Shown here: positions 6,217-14,726 of the stretch, piece after piece
Numbering within the stretch: the stretch's first letter is position 1
How the letters are laid out: every line of letters starts with the position of its first letter
Origin: a virus
Virus record (IMG/VR): IMGVR_UViG_3300011114_000680
Location: 1 to 34,692 of that record
Length of the DNA stretch: 34,692 bases
Reading direction: 5' to 3' (one strand)
The notes under the pieces: generated by a model
Databases searched by the model: none
The model's input: the letters and a program-made list of their open reading frames with translations, nothing else
Told to the model about the DNA's origin: nothing
Program-made: the position numbers and the translations under genes

Positions 6217-6797
6217 TGCATCAACCGTTTCCTAGCCTCTTGTTTCAGCCTTGCCTGCTCTTGCTCCTCTTGAATGACCTCTCTCATCTTGAACACCTCT
6301 GAGTACAGCGCCCCCATCTCAGGTGGCGATTGGTACACCATGGTTTCTCTGATCTGCACTTCAAGCTCTGCCATCTGCTGCGCTGCCATGACCCGCTTGA
6401 GCGCGGCCTCCATCAGGTTTTGGTCAGGGTCATAAACCGTCTGACTCTTTTCTTCTTCTTCTCTGATGTGAGCAGCGAGCTGCTCTTGCAATTTGAAAAA
6501 CTCTGTCAGGTTCTTGACGATGTCAACTTTGACCTGAGTCTCATCAACAGCGACATAAGCAGACTTCTTGTTCTTTGCCACAGGCTTTGCAGCTTGTGGC
6601 TTGGGTTTAGGTTTGCTGCCAAAGAACGCAAGGAGCTGGCCCCAGAATCCATGCACCTCTTTGCCAATGGCAATGACTTCATCAGCAGTTGCTTTGATCT
6701 CGACAAAAGATTCTTTAGCCTGCTTGTAAAGCTCGCACCCAGCTTGGATCTGTTTGACCAAGCCTGCCGCAAGAAGGCAGATGCTGATTGGATCCAC
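6081..6797 (-). CDS. Coiled-coil protein with C-terminal membrane helix, 238 aa
   Basis: Starts at GTG 6797, one base after the stop of the 53-aa gene. It has a hydrophobic N-terminus (ISICLLAAGLVKQIQAGCEL), a Lys/Pro-rich linker (about 60-80), long charged helices (95-205) and a membrane helix near 210-230. The last 45 codons overlap the 101-aa gene in another frame. It lies between the C1q fibre gene and the lysis genes. Function unknown; a membrane-tethered lysis accessory or virion protein is possible. Confidence 0.7.
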   Translation of the reverse strand: MDPISICLLAAGLVKQIQAGCELYKQAKESFVEIKATADEVIAIGKEVHGFWGQLLAFFGSKPKPKPQAAKPVAKNKKSAYVAVDETQVKVDIVKNLTEFFKLQEQLAAHIREEEEKSQTVYDPDQNLMEAALKRVMAAQQMAELEVQIRETMVYQSPPEMGALYSEVFKMREVIQEEQEQARLKQEARKRLMQWQQNQKQGRLQVRIAVFLAAIFLVGYLHLWLAILRLKTTTTPPL

Positions 6798-6798
6798 A

Positions 6799-6960
6799 TC
6801 ACAGCTTCAACACCAGCGTCGTCAACATGCCAATAATGGCTGCGCAGCTGCCGATCAAGATCTGCTCAATGCGCTTGAGCCTGGCATTGATGCTGTCGTA
6901 TCTGAGCTCGCACACTGCTTCATGCGTATCGAGTCTTGCTTCTACTGGTGTCACCATCAT
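6799..6960 (-). CDS. XhlA-like small membrane protein (holin accessory candidate), 53 aa
   Basis: Starts at ATG 6960, overlapping the C1q gene stop as ATGATG, and ends at TGA 6799-6801, one base before the GTG of the next gene. An amphipathic N-terminal helix (VEARLDTHEAVCELRYDSIN) and a basic turn (LKRIEQ) are followed by one C-terminal membrane helix (about 34-52). This layout is that of XhlA-type haemolysin/holin accessory proteins, although shorter than usual (they are about 70-90 aa). Easily missed for its size. Confidence 0.7.
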   Translation of the reverse strand: MMVTPVEARLDTHEAVCELRYDSINARLKRIEQILIGSCAAIIGMLTTLVLKL

Positions 6961-7400
6961 GCGGCCCTCACTAAGTAACCATCAAACCGAGTCGCGTCAG
7001 CAGCGGCGTTGGTGTTCACAGCACTGCCTGTCAGGTGGTAGCCCATAGCCTCCACATAGTCGGTCGTGCCATTCATGTAGACCAGGCCGCTGACTGTGGC
7101 AACAGGGCCTGTGAATGTTCCTGGGATGAAGTTTCCGCATAACACCTGCGTGCCGTTTTTCTGAATGTAGGCAAGTGGATTGATGGTGCTGCCGCTGAAT
7201 TGAATCCTGGCATTGAGCTGGTAGTACCCAGCCACGGTTGGAGTGAACCGCGAGCTGGCGAAGTTGCTGTTGGTGTCGAAGTCCTCGACCTGGAAGTTAA
7301 CCTTGGTCTGAGCTCCGCTGGTCAGTGATGTACCGGCATTGGCATACGCACTGAACGCTGGCGCGTTTGGCAATCTAGCGATCTCTCTTGACTTTCCCAT
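6957..7400 (-). CDS. C1q/TNF-like tail fibre or receptor-binding protein, 147 aa
   Basis: The frame opens upstream but ATG 7400 follows AAAGGAG at good spacing. A short N-terminus (ARLPNAPAFSAYANAGTSLT) leads into a jelly-roll pattern with the C1q hallmarks: FDTNSNF, FTPTVAGYYQLNARIQFSG, paired strands, and the closing DGYLVRAA. Such domains trimerise and bind surface ligands. It lies at the end of a run of adhesin genes, so it probably decorates the fibre tip. The fold assignment is from the pattern, not a search. Confidence 0.8.
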   Translation of the reverse strand: MGKSREIARLPNAPAFSAYANAGTSLTSGAQTKVNFQVEDFDTNSNFASSRFTPTVAGYYQLNARIQFSGSTINPLAYIQKNGTQVLCGNFIPGTFTGPVATVSGLVYMNGTTDYVEAMGYHLTGSAVNTNAAADATRFDGYLVRAA

Positions 7401-7425
7401 TTGGGACTCCTTTCGATGTTCTGAA

Positions 7426-7441
7426 AGTCCCAAGCGGGACT
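7426..7441 (-). other. Small GC hairpin between the 60-aa and C1q genes
   Basis: AGTCCC and GGGACT form a 6-bp stem with a 4-base loop. On the minus strand it is followed only by TTTC, so it would be at most a weak or leaky terminator after the 60-aa gene. Confidence 0.35.
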
Positions 7442-7455
7442 ATTGCATGTTGTAC

Positions 7456-7638
7456 TTACGCAGGCGCACCCTCGTTTGGCTGTTCCACCTGCGGCTCAGG
7501 ATCCGGCACTTCAGTGATGCCAATGGCTTGCTTCTCTGCCAGGCTAGTCAACCGTAACCAGTTGGCTGGGTAGCTGTTGCCTTCAGCGTCCTTGAATGGT
7601 GTGTCGAGAGGGAGTGGTGAGCCGTTGAGTAAAAACAT
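7456..7638 (-). CDS. Small fibre-associated protein, 60 aa
   Basis: ATG 7638 follows GAGGTAACCC. Starts MFLLNGSPLPLDTPFKDAEG and continues SYPANWLRLTSLAEKQAIGI, then an acidic Pro-rich tail (PDPEPQVEQPNEGAPA). Small proteins with this opening occur beside fibre genes in aquatic phages, and the first half resembles the N-terminus of some fibre-assembly proteins. The role is unknown; chaperone or fibre adaptor are guesses. Confidence 0.7.
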   Translation of the reverse strand: MFLLNGSPLPLDTPFKDAEGNSYPANWLRLTSLAEKQAIGITEVPDPEPQVEQPNEGAPA

Positions 7639-7641
7639 GGG

Positions 7642-10029
7642 TTACCTCGCAAGTGAATATTTAAATGGGTTTTCGGCAAATGCGGCAAAGATGATAGTTC
7701 CGCTACTAGTGTTCCAATTTGTATTTGTGGTGCGAACCTTAAAACCGTTGGAAGTTACATCTATCATTTGCAACACTAATTCAGCGCTTGAAAGATTAGC
7801 ATCAAGGCGAGCATCTGCCACGTTGTAAGTGTTTCTAGAGGTGTCAACCATTGACCAATCACCAACTCCGCCTGCGTATTTCACCATCACCCAACGTGGC
7901 CTAAACCCGCAATACACAAAAGGCCCGTCAGTACTACCATTGCCTGTATAGCTACCAAATGCAGAGTAGCCAGCTACTGCGGAGAAGCAATAGGCGACAA
8001 GATTGTTTGTACTGCCATTTATATTGCTGTTTGTGCCAACGCTAAAAACTGTGCTAGTTGGTGCTTGTCTAAAAATAGTGCTAGCACCATTTGTGTACTT
8101 AGCCCCTGTATCAAACTGGAAATAATCAGAAGACCAAGTAAATCCGCTGTAATCAACAGCAATCATCCATGATGAAACAGCACTTCTGTTTTTCACAATA
8201 ATCATCTTCGGCGCAACACCCAGTCCGTGACCCACAGTAGCATTTGCACCTGTACCCGTATAGGTAACGATACTAAATCCAGCAGTTGCATTCACAGACA
8301 CTGTGCTGGTGATAGAACCAGATGTGTTTGATGATGTAGAGCCTTGTCCTGCTTGCCACTGCCAAGCGACTAAGCTACCACCATTAGTATTAACTTCAGG
8401 AGCAGACCCTATAGAAAAACCATTTGAATTAAATGACGAAAGAGAATTGGCGTTAAATCCTTCTGCATTTGTAAGATTGGAAATTAAATTTACGCCAACT
8501 CCACGAACAGAATCATTCAACCAATGGTTAAATGCAGAGCTTCTGATTTTAATCCACACGAAATCAGGTTTGAATGACACACCATTGACGGTGTTCGTGA
8601 TGCTCTGCGTCCCGCCGTTACCTGTGTAAGTAGATGCCGCCATCACAGTTGCACCATTACTGATAGTAGGCGTAGGCAGGTTCTGCGTGTTCAGTGCTTT
8701 GAAGCCTGTGGGTGGTGTGTAGGTGAATGGGCGTTGACCGAAGTTGGCATCCCATGTTTTGACTGAGGTCGTATTTCCGTTTGCAACAACAGGCGCAAAG
8801 TTTCCACTTAGGCCAGTAAAGGCAGTGCCTTGACTAACGCCATTTTTGTAGAACGCAACTGTCCCAGCATCCATATCCAACGCAACACCGATATTGTCGT
8901 TCAATGCCCATGAAGCTCCATATGCACTTGCGGTTGAGTTTGTGTATTTGTTTCCATCAATACGATATACAAATCCGTCAGTAGTGTTTCCAGCATATGC
9001 AGTTGTTGCTTCAATTTTTGATACGCCAATCACATTATTAGTGGTTGATCCGCTAGGTGCAGACGTTGGCGTTATTTCCCAGTACCACTTACCGCTAGAC
9101 ACAGCAATCGTTCCAAAAATAGTTCCATCAGTACTGAGAGAACCTGTTAAGTTGGCGTTTGAGTATGTACCAGCCACGCCAGTGGTCTTGAGAGGATTAA
9201 GCGTTGCATAGTTGCCCCGGCCATTCCCACCATCAGCCCACATCGTAGGCACATCTATCATGGAGTCATACGTTGCACCAGCAGTCACGCTGATGTTGTT
9301 GGGTGTCCAGTTGTTGCCGTTACCAGAATAGTCCTTACCAATAGCGGCGGCAGTAGCGGCAGAGTTGTCGCTAAAGTTCAGATAGAACCCGTTAGTGCCG
9401 TATGTACCTGTGTACTTTATAGGTTGCCATACGCCAGTAACAGTGTTTGTTTGCCCAAACGATGATGGTGTCAGAGCTTGACCGTCTATGAAGTTGACTT
9501 CAGTCATGTAGCCATCAAAAAATTGACTCCAGCTTCCGGGGAAGTTTGCGCCAATACCTGCGGCTGTTGTATTGTTTACATATGTATCAAGATTTAATGT
9601 CGGATAGTTTGCTGTAGAAAACGATGTGATTTGAACGCCATTCACATATATCTTTGTTCTGTTTGATGCGGTTGCTTGAGTTGTGTCCATTGCAACAACA
9701 ATGTGATACCAAGCGGAAACATCTCGATACAAAGATGTTGTGTCAATCGTGTAAACATCGGATGCGCCATTAAAGTCATAGACATCAATACAGTTGGTGC
9801 TAAGTAAGCGAATGCCGCCCTGACTAGTAGAGCCTCCAGTTGAGCCAAATAAAATTTGGTTGGTACTGAGCGTTCCCCGCTTAATCCACCCGCTCCAAGT
9901 CCAAGTTTTTCGATTGCTTGCAGTCGCAGGCGTTCTGCTGAAATAAGCACTTGCACTTGAACGCAGACGAACAGAGCGGCTGATTTGGTAGCCCTCTGGG
10001 CCGAGCAGTAATGGCAGGGCATCAATCAT
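7642..10029 (-). CDS. Large tail adhesin with LamG-like, SPRY-like and repeated C-terminal modules, 795 aa
   Basis: Domains in order: a concanavalin A/LamG-like jelly roll (about 20-220, WTWSGWIKRG, WYHIVVAMDTTQ, DGYMTEVNFIDGQALTP); a SPRY-like domain (about 300-440, GKWYWEITPTSA, NIGVALDMDAGTVAFYKNG); then three related modules that open with YTGNG or YTGTG, followed by a conserved KPDFVWIK / APKMIIVK / RPRWVMVK strand (from about 468, 600 and 700). It ends in FAAFAENPFKY. I relate these to the domain called DUF7483, from memory. The gene is clearly more AT-rich than its neighbours, which suggests separate acquisition. Its ATG overlaps the fibre gene stop. Confidence 0.85.
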   Translation of the reverse strand: MIDALPLLLGPEGYQISRSVRLRSSASAYFSRTPATASNRKTWTWSGWIKRGTLSTNQILFGSTGGSTSQGGIRLLSTNCIDVYDFNGASDVYTIDTTSLYRDVSAWYHIVVAMDTTQATASNRTKIYVNGVQITSFSTANYPTLNLDTYVNNTTAAGIGANFPGSWSQFFDGYMTEVNFIDGQALTPSSFGQTNTVTGVWQPIKYTGTYGTNGFYLNFSDNSAATAAAIGKDYSGNGNNWTPNNISVTAGATYDSMIDVPTMWADGGNGRGNYATLNPLKTTGVAGTYSNANLTGSLSTDGTIFGTIAVSSGKWYWEITPTSAPSGSTTNNVIGVSKIEATTAYAGNTTDGFVYRIDGNKYTNSTASAYGASWALNDNIGVALDMDAGTVAFYKNGVSQGTAFTGLSGNFAPVVANGNTTSVKTWDANFGQRPFTYTPPTGFKALNTQNLPTPTISNGATVMAASTYTGNGGTQSITNTVNGVSFKPDFVWIKIRSSAFNHWLNDSVRGVGVNLISNLTNAEGFNANSLSSFNSNGFSIGSAPEVNTNGGSLVAWQWQAGQGSTSSNTSGSITSTVSVNATAGFSIVTYTGTGANATVGHGLGVAPKMIIVKNRSAVSSWMIAVDYSGFTWSSDYFQFDTGAKYTNGASTIFRQAPTSTVFSVGTNSNINGSTNNLVAYCFSAVAGYSAFGSYTGNGSTDGPFVYCGFRPRWVMVKYAGGVGDWSMVDTSRNTYNVADARLDANLSSAELVLQMIDVTSNGFKVRTTNTNWNTSSGTIIFAAFAENPFKYSLAR

Positions 10030-11828
10030 TTGACATCACTCACAAGGCGGGCTGTGATCCGAGATGCGCTTTCCACAAAGTAGACCAGCACATCCACTGC
10101 ATTGGCAGTCGTGGTTAGCACCGGGGCTGACCCGTTGCTGAATTTGAAATTAGAGCCATAGGCCAGCGTCCTGCTGCCTGTGCCATCTTGTGTGATCACA
10201 ATGGCACCAGACTGACCAGCAGTCAGGTTGGTCGGATTGGCCAGGGTGCGGTTGCCGCCCAGCGTCAAGCTGAAGTTGTTGCCAGCAGAGAAGTCAGGCG
10301 TGATGGTCGCGCCATCAGTCAGCGCCACAATGGATCCGCGCTGTGCCTTGGTGAAGGACTGCGTCACATTGAGCTTGGCAATGTTGGCATCGTAGGCCTG
10401 GACATCTGTGCCAATGGCTAAACCAAGGTTGGCGCGAGCTGTGGCCTTGGTCGGGATGTCAGACAGGTTGTTGGCCAGCTGCGCATAGCGAGCATCAGAC
10501 TGCGCCTGGGTGTAGGTGTTGGCCACGTTGAACGATGAGAATGCGTAGATGCAAACCTCATCACTTAGTGCAGCTGCAGATACCAGCACAACGCTGGTGC
10601 CGCTGGTCGCGGTGTAGTCATCTCCTGGCCGCTGGATCACACCGTTGACGCTCACGATCAGACCGCCAGCGATGTAGGACAGTGTCAGGCCATTGGCATC
10701 AGCTCCGCTGAATGTGGTCTGGCCAGCCGTGGCCACATACTCATAAGTCACCAGCGCGGCCTGCTGTGCAGCGGAGGCCTCCAGCCACTGAGCGCCGTCG
10801 TAGACCTTCATGCCAACGGGTGAGGTGGTGCGGTAGTACAGAGCACCCGTCACCAGCGCATTGCCGTCATTGTCCAAAGTTGGGTTGCTGGACTTGGGGC
10901 CAAGGTAGCGGTCGTCAAAGTTGTCCAGCGCGGTAGCAGCTGCTGCAGCAGAGGTTGCCGCATCAGATGCTGAAGTGGCTGCAGCTGATGCGCTGGAGCT
11001 GGCATTGGACGCTTGGGTGGTGGCGGTGGACGCGCTGCTGGACGCGCTGCTGGCAGAGCTTGCAGCTGCACTTGCGGAGCTCGCTGCGTTTGTTGCACTT
11101 GTTGAAGCTGCGCTGGCTGAGTTGGCGGCATTGGTTGCCGCAGTTGTTGCTGAACTTGTGTCCACCAACAGCGACCACTTGGCGACATCTGCATTGGAGC
11201 TGATGGGCTGTGAGCCGCTGGATGTGTGCTGGGTAATACACTGGTAAATGTTGTTGTTGCTGGTGTCTTTGATGATGTCTCGGACGTAGTACAAAACACC
11301 GGCAGACCAGTTGCCACGGTTGGTGCCTAGCGTGTCGCCCAATGTCGGGTTTCCGTTGGAATCAAAAGCCAGGTTCTTGCCAGCTCGCAACGCGGCACGG
11401 GGCAGCGTCATGTTGATTGTGGTTGGGTCTGTCTGCGGAGCCGTCAGCGCTCGCTGGATACCTTCGGCATTTTGCTGGGCAAAGATGGTCTGCTGGTCGA
11501 GCTCGTCGTTCAGCGTGTTGGCAAAGAAGTCGCCGCCTGTCGTGAAGTCAGTTGACCTGGAGATGGTGCGGTTGCCGACAATGGCGTACTGGGTAGGCGA
11601 GGTAGGTGTCAGCGCCAGGCCAGCTGCAGTGATGGTCACAGAGCCCGTGCCGTTGGCGTTGATGGTGACCGTGTAGTGGGTGGTCAGCGTCAGCAGCGTG
11701 TCGTCCTTGTAGACGGCAATGTCGGTGTTGGCCAGGATCTCAAAGGTGAACGCATAGGGGCCAGCTCCACCAGCTCCGCTAGGTGCGTATACCTGTCTGC
11801 GTGTTACGTTGCTGATTGGTATGGCCAT
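10026..11828 (-). CDS. T7-type tail fibre protein, 600 aa
   Basis: The N-terminal 150 residues match the T7 gp17-like virion-attachment domain: VYAPSGAGGAGPYAFTFEIL, HYTVTINANGTGSVTITAAG, GDFFANTLNDELDQQTIFAQ. A Ser/Ala-rich coiled segment follows (225-301), then NFDDRYLGPKSSNPTLDNDG, a second beta-rich module, and a C-terminal fibre module (SFTKAQRGSIVALTDGATIT, TLGGNRTLANPTN). It attaches to the tail and carries or positions the next two adhesins. GGAAGGA precedes the ATG. Confidence 0.92.
   Translation of the reverse strand: MAIPISNVTRRQVYAPSGAGGAGPYAFTFEILANTDIAVYKDDTLLTLTTHYTVTINANGTGSVTITAAGLALTPTSPTQYAIVGNRTISRSTDFTTGGDFFANTLNDELDQQTIFAQQNAEGIQRALTAPQTDPTTINMTLPRAALRAGKNLAFDSNGNPTLGDTLGTNRGNWSAGVLYYVRDIIKDTSNNNIYQCITQHTSSGSQPISSNADVAKWSLLVDTSSATTAATNAANSASAASTSATNAASSASAAASSASSASSSASTATTQASNASSSASAAATSASDAATSAAAAATALDNFDDRYLGPKSSNPTLDNDGNALVTGALYYRTTSPVGMKVYDGAQWLEASAAQQAALVTYEYVATAGQTTFSGADANGLTLSYIAGGLIVSVNGVIQRPGDDYTATSGTSVVLVSAAALSDEVCIYAFSSFNVANTYTQAQSDARYAQLANNLSDIPTKATARANLGLAIGTDVQAYDANIAKLNVTQSFTKAQRGSIVALTDGATITPDFSAGNNFSLTLGGNRTLANPTNLTAGQSGAIVITQDGTGSRTLAYGSNFKFSNGSAPVLTTTANAVDVLVYFVESASRITARLVSDVK
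10926..11156 (-). repeat. Ser/Ala-coding microrepeat in the tail fibre gene
   Basis: About 77 codons that alternate Ser and Ala with some Thr and Asn, producing an imperfect short-period GCTGCAGC-type DNA repeat. It encodes a trimeric coiled coil or shaft between the attachment domain and the beta-rich part. Length variation by slippage is likely. Confidence 0.7.
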
Positions 11829-11861
11829 GATGCAATCCTTCCTCTTGGAAATTGTACGGTT

Positions 11862-14726
11862 TTAGTCTGGTTTGTAGAAGAGTCCATTGGCCTTTTTGAG
11901 CTCTTTCAGCTCATCGATCTTGGCCTGCAGGCTGGGCTCTTCTGTCTTGAGTTGTTGTTTGGCAGCGTCCATGAATTTGGAATGCACGCGCTGCACGGTC
12001 TTTTGCTGGTCATCCAGCGATAGCAAGTCAAAGCCTGGTGTCTGCATGACATCCAGGATCGATTGCTTGGAAGGCAGCTCCTTGCCATAGATGGTCAGCA
12101 GCCGGTTGTATTGGTATGCGTCCATCTCCACGCCGTCGATCTTGCGCTCTGGCATACCCAGCGGTGAGCCCAGGCGCACCAGCGCGTCGTCCACATCAGA
12201 GAATTGCTGGGGTGTCACACGGGTCGGCAGCACAAGCTCATACCATGAGCCCGTGCCAGACTTGGTTGGATCGCCCCACAGGTTGAGCGCTTCCGGCAGG
12301 TCGGCGTTGAAGTATGGGATCCTGGACTTGTATTTGTTGAAGGCCTCGACAAAGCCACGCACACCCATGGGTAGATCTGGGCTGGCGCGGGTGTCGCGGT
12401 TGGTCGGATCAGACAGTCGCTCAATGCCAGCCACCAGGGAGCTGTATGCGCCAGCTGGTGAGCCACCGATCACAAAGCCACCAAACTGTTTGACCAGGCC
12501 GTCAACGATCTTCTTGCCGTCCACCTGGCCGGACTGATTGGTGCCAATCAGCTTGGCCACATCGGCCACGCCCTGCAGGTAGGGCTGCTCCTTGAGGTAT
12601 TCGTACAGGCCGTAGGTCGCGCCCAGGAAGACCTCCTCGATCTTGCTGGCATCCTGCTCATGCTTGGCATATTCGGCATAGTCGGACGCAATGGCCATTA
12701 GCGCAGAGATGGGCTCCATGCCGCTGTAGCTGTAATAGCTGTCGCCGATCTTCATGGAGTAGGGCTGCCAGCCATCGCGGATCAGCGCGTCGCGGTCAGC
12801 CTTGCGTTCTGGGCCCCTGCCGGTCATCAAGCCTTCAGCAGACATGGCAGCAAAGGTTGCCAGGATGGCAGATCCCAGTGTCACCTTGGCCAGCGCCATG
12901 TCGCGGTACACGCCACCCTTGGCGATCTCCTCACGCCATTGCGATGACAGCGGGGCAAACGGGGTGCGCTCGATAACCTCCAGGCCAATGTTGGCCGGGG
13001 TCTTGAAGAAGGGCACCACGACCTTGAGAGCCGGGTGGTTGAAGGTCTGCTGCAGGTTCTTGAGAGCTGGCGGCAGATCGGCGGTGAAGGTGCCCTTTTG
13101 GGCAAACAAGGCAGCAGCTTCGTCAAGATCACGGGGTGGGTTTTGGAACAGGCTAACAGCCTCGGCCTCGGCTTTGGCCATTGCGTCGGTCTCAGACATG
13201 CCAGCGTCCAGCGCGTCGCGGTAGACCTGCTTGCCTCGCCTGGTGATCTGGGTGTTGAGCTCCATGCGGTAGAGCGCACCCTTGAAGAATTCGTCCTCTG
13301 ACATCAGGGCCCGGCCAGGCAGGGTGATGGCTGTGCCGTAATAGTCAATGGCCTTGGCCAGCCATTTGTCCTGCTCAATACCGAAGGCAGCCGAGCTGAT
13401 GGACGGCACGCTGGTGCCGCGCTGCGCCTCGATCTTGCTCATCAAGTCGTTGGGCTGGTTCTTCTTGAATGCAGTGCTGGCCAGATCAAAGCCTTCAACC
13501 AAGCCATTGCGCAGCGACTGAATCATGGTCAGCGCTTCGTCGTAGGCGATCTTCTCGGACTCGCTGCCGGGCACCAATGCCTTCCAGGAGCGCACGCCAT
13601 CGGGCAGGGTGTTGCTGTAGAAAGACGCGACCAGGCGCTCAGGAATCTGATACAGGCCAAACATGGTGTTGGACACAATGTTCTTGGCGTGTGACACGGG
13701 GCTCGACAGCAGCCCGTTGATGTAGGTCGTGAACCAGACATCCTTAATGCCAGACATCATGGACTTTTCAACCAGGGCATTCTTGGCTGCACGCGACTCC
13801 AGCGTCAGGTATGACTTTGCCATATCAGACAGGGCAGCGTCGCCACCGTACTCGTCAATGACCTGGCGCACCACAGCTGCATTGCCATCGCGGGGAATGC
13901 GAAACACGGCCAGCGCTCTGGCGGTTTCGGTCTGGATACCTTTGACACCGCGCTGGATCAAGCCGTGGAATGCGATCTGCTGGCGCAGCACCAGCTTATC
14001 AACGTCGGTGGCATTGCCAGAGTCAACCAGCTTGAAGAGCCGGTCGAGCTCGTTGGCGCTGGACTCCAACACCTCAAGCGCTTTGTAGGTCTCCACGGCG
14101 CTGGGTAGCATCTTGCCGTCATTGCTCACCAGGCGAGACAGGAAGCTCTCACTGATGCCAGACTCGGCAGCCTTGGCCTTGATCTCGTCAAAGGTCACTG
14201 CCTTGGTGCGGATATTGAGCGCGTCGGCCACGCCGCCCACAATGGCTGCAGCGTCCTCGGTCTGGTAGCGCGACAGGTTGAATGGCTCAACCGGCACACC
14301 GGCTTTGACCTCGGCTGCGGTTGGGCTTGGTTTGCCAATGTTAGGCGCAGCTGCTTTGCGACCTTTGACAGCGCCGGTCACCGTGTCTGTCAATACCTGG
14401 TCTGCTTCTGGGATCAGCTTGTACCGGCCAGCCTTGGCGGCATCCGGCAGCGCACCCTCTGCAGCGCGAGCAGCATCCGGCACCAGGTTGCGTGTTGCTT
14501 TGGGGGCTTGTTTGGTGACCAGGCTGCGAATGGCTGACATCGGCCCAGCGACCTGGATGCCTTCGTCCATGCTGGGCGTGCCGGGCTCGGCAGCCATTGG
14601 AGGCTCGGCCATCATGTCCTGGCTTGCACCAGGCATGGGCTCTAGGGGTATGTCTTCAGCAGGCGTGGTGGACGCTGCTGGCAGGATGCTGCTTAGACGT
14701 TGTTCTAAGGGGGGGATGGCCATCAT
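11862..14726 (-). CDS. Large presumed internal virion / DNA-ejection protein, 954 aa
   Basis: It occupies the T7 gp16 position, between the other internal proteins and the fibre. A Pro/Ala/Met-rich N-terminus (1-80) leads to a helical body. Around 340-370, FTTYINGLLSSPVSHAKNIV resembles a sequence seen in giant ejection-type proteins of aquatic phages. A hydrophobic segment (about 625-650, LGSAILATFAAMSAEGLM) could cross a membrane. No peptidoglycan hydrolase motif is evident, unlike T7 gp16. ATG 14726 overlaps the upstream stop. Confidence 0.65.
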   Translation of the reverse strand: MMAIPPLEQRLSSILPAASTTPAEDIPLEPMPGASQDMMAEPPMAAEPGTPSMDEGIQVAGPMSAIRSLVTKQAPKATRNLVPDAARAAEGALPDAAKAGRYKLIPEADQVLTDTVTGAVKGRKAAAPNIGKPSPTAAEVKAGVPVEPFNLSRYQTEDAAAIVGGVADALNIRTKAVTFDEIKAKAAESGISESFLSRLVSNDGKMLPSAVETYKALEVLESSANELDRLFKLVDSGNATDVDKLVLRQQIAFHGLIQRGVKGIQTETARALAVFRIPRDGNAAVVRQVIDEYGGDAALSDMAKSYLTLESRAAKNALVEKSMMSGIKDVWFTTYINGLLSSPVSHAKNIVSNTMFGLYQIPERLVASFYSNTLPDGVRSWKALVPGSESEKIAYDEALTMIQSLRNGLVEGFDLASTAFKKNQPNDLMSKIEAQRGTSVPSISSAAFGIEQDKWLAKAIDYYGTAITLPGRALMSEDEFFKGALYRMELNTQITRRGKQVYRDALDAGMSETDAMAKAEAEAVSLFQNPPRDLDEAAALFAQKGTFTADLPPALKNLQQTFNHPALKVVVPFFKTPANIGLEVIERTPFAPLSSQWREEIAKGGVYRDMALAKVTLGSAILATFAAMSAEGLMTGRGPERKADRDALIRDGWQPYSMKIGDSYYSYSGMEPISALMAIASDYAEYAKHEQDASKIEEVFLGATYGLYEYLKEQPYLQGVADVAKLIGTNQSGQVDGKKIVDGLVKQFGGFVIGGSPAGAYSSLVAGIERLSDPTNRDTRASPDLPMGVRGFVEAFNKYKSRIPYFNADLPEALNLWGDPTKSGTGSWYELVLPTRVTPQQFSDVDDALVRLGSPLGMPERKIDGVEMDAYQYNRLLTIYGKELPSKQSILDVMQTPGFDLLSLDDQQKTVQRVHSKFMDAAKQQLKTEEPSLQAKIDELKELKKANGLFYKPD

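Noticed and set aside
6957-11828. Diversity-generating retroelement acting on the adhesin genes
   Set aside because: No reverse transcriptase gene and no template/variable repeat pair was noticed, although BPP-1-like small genes made it worth looking.
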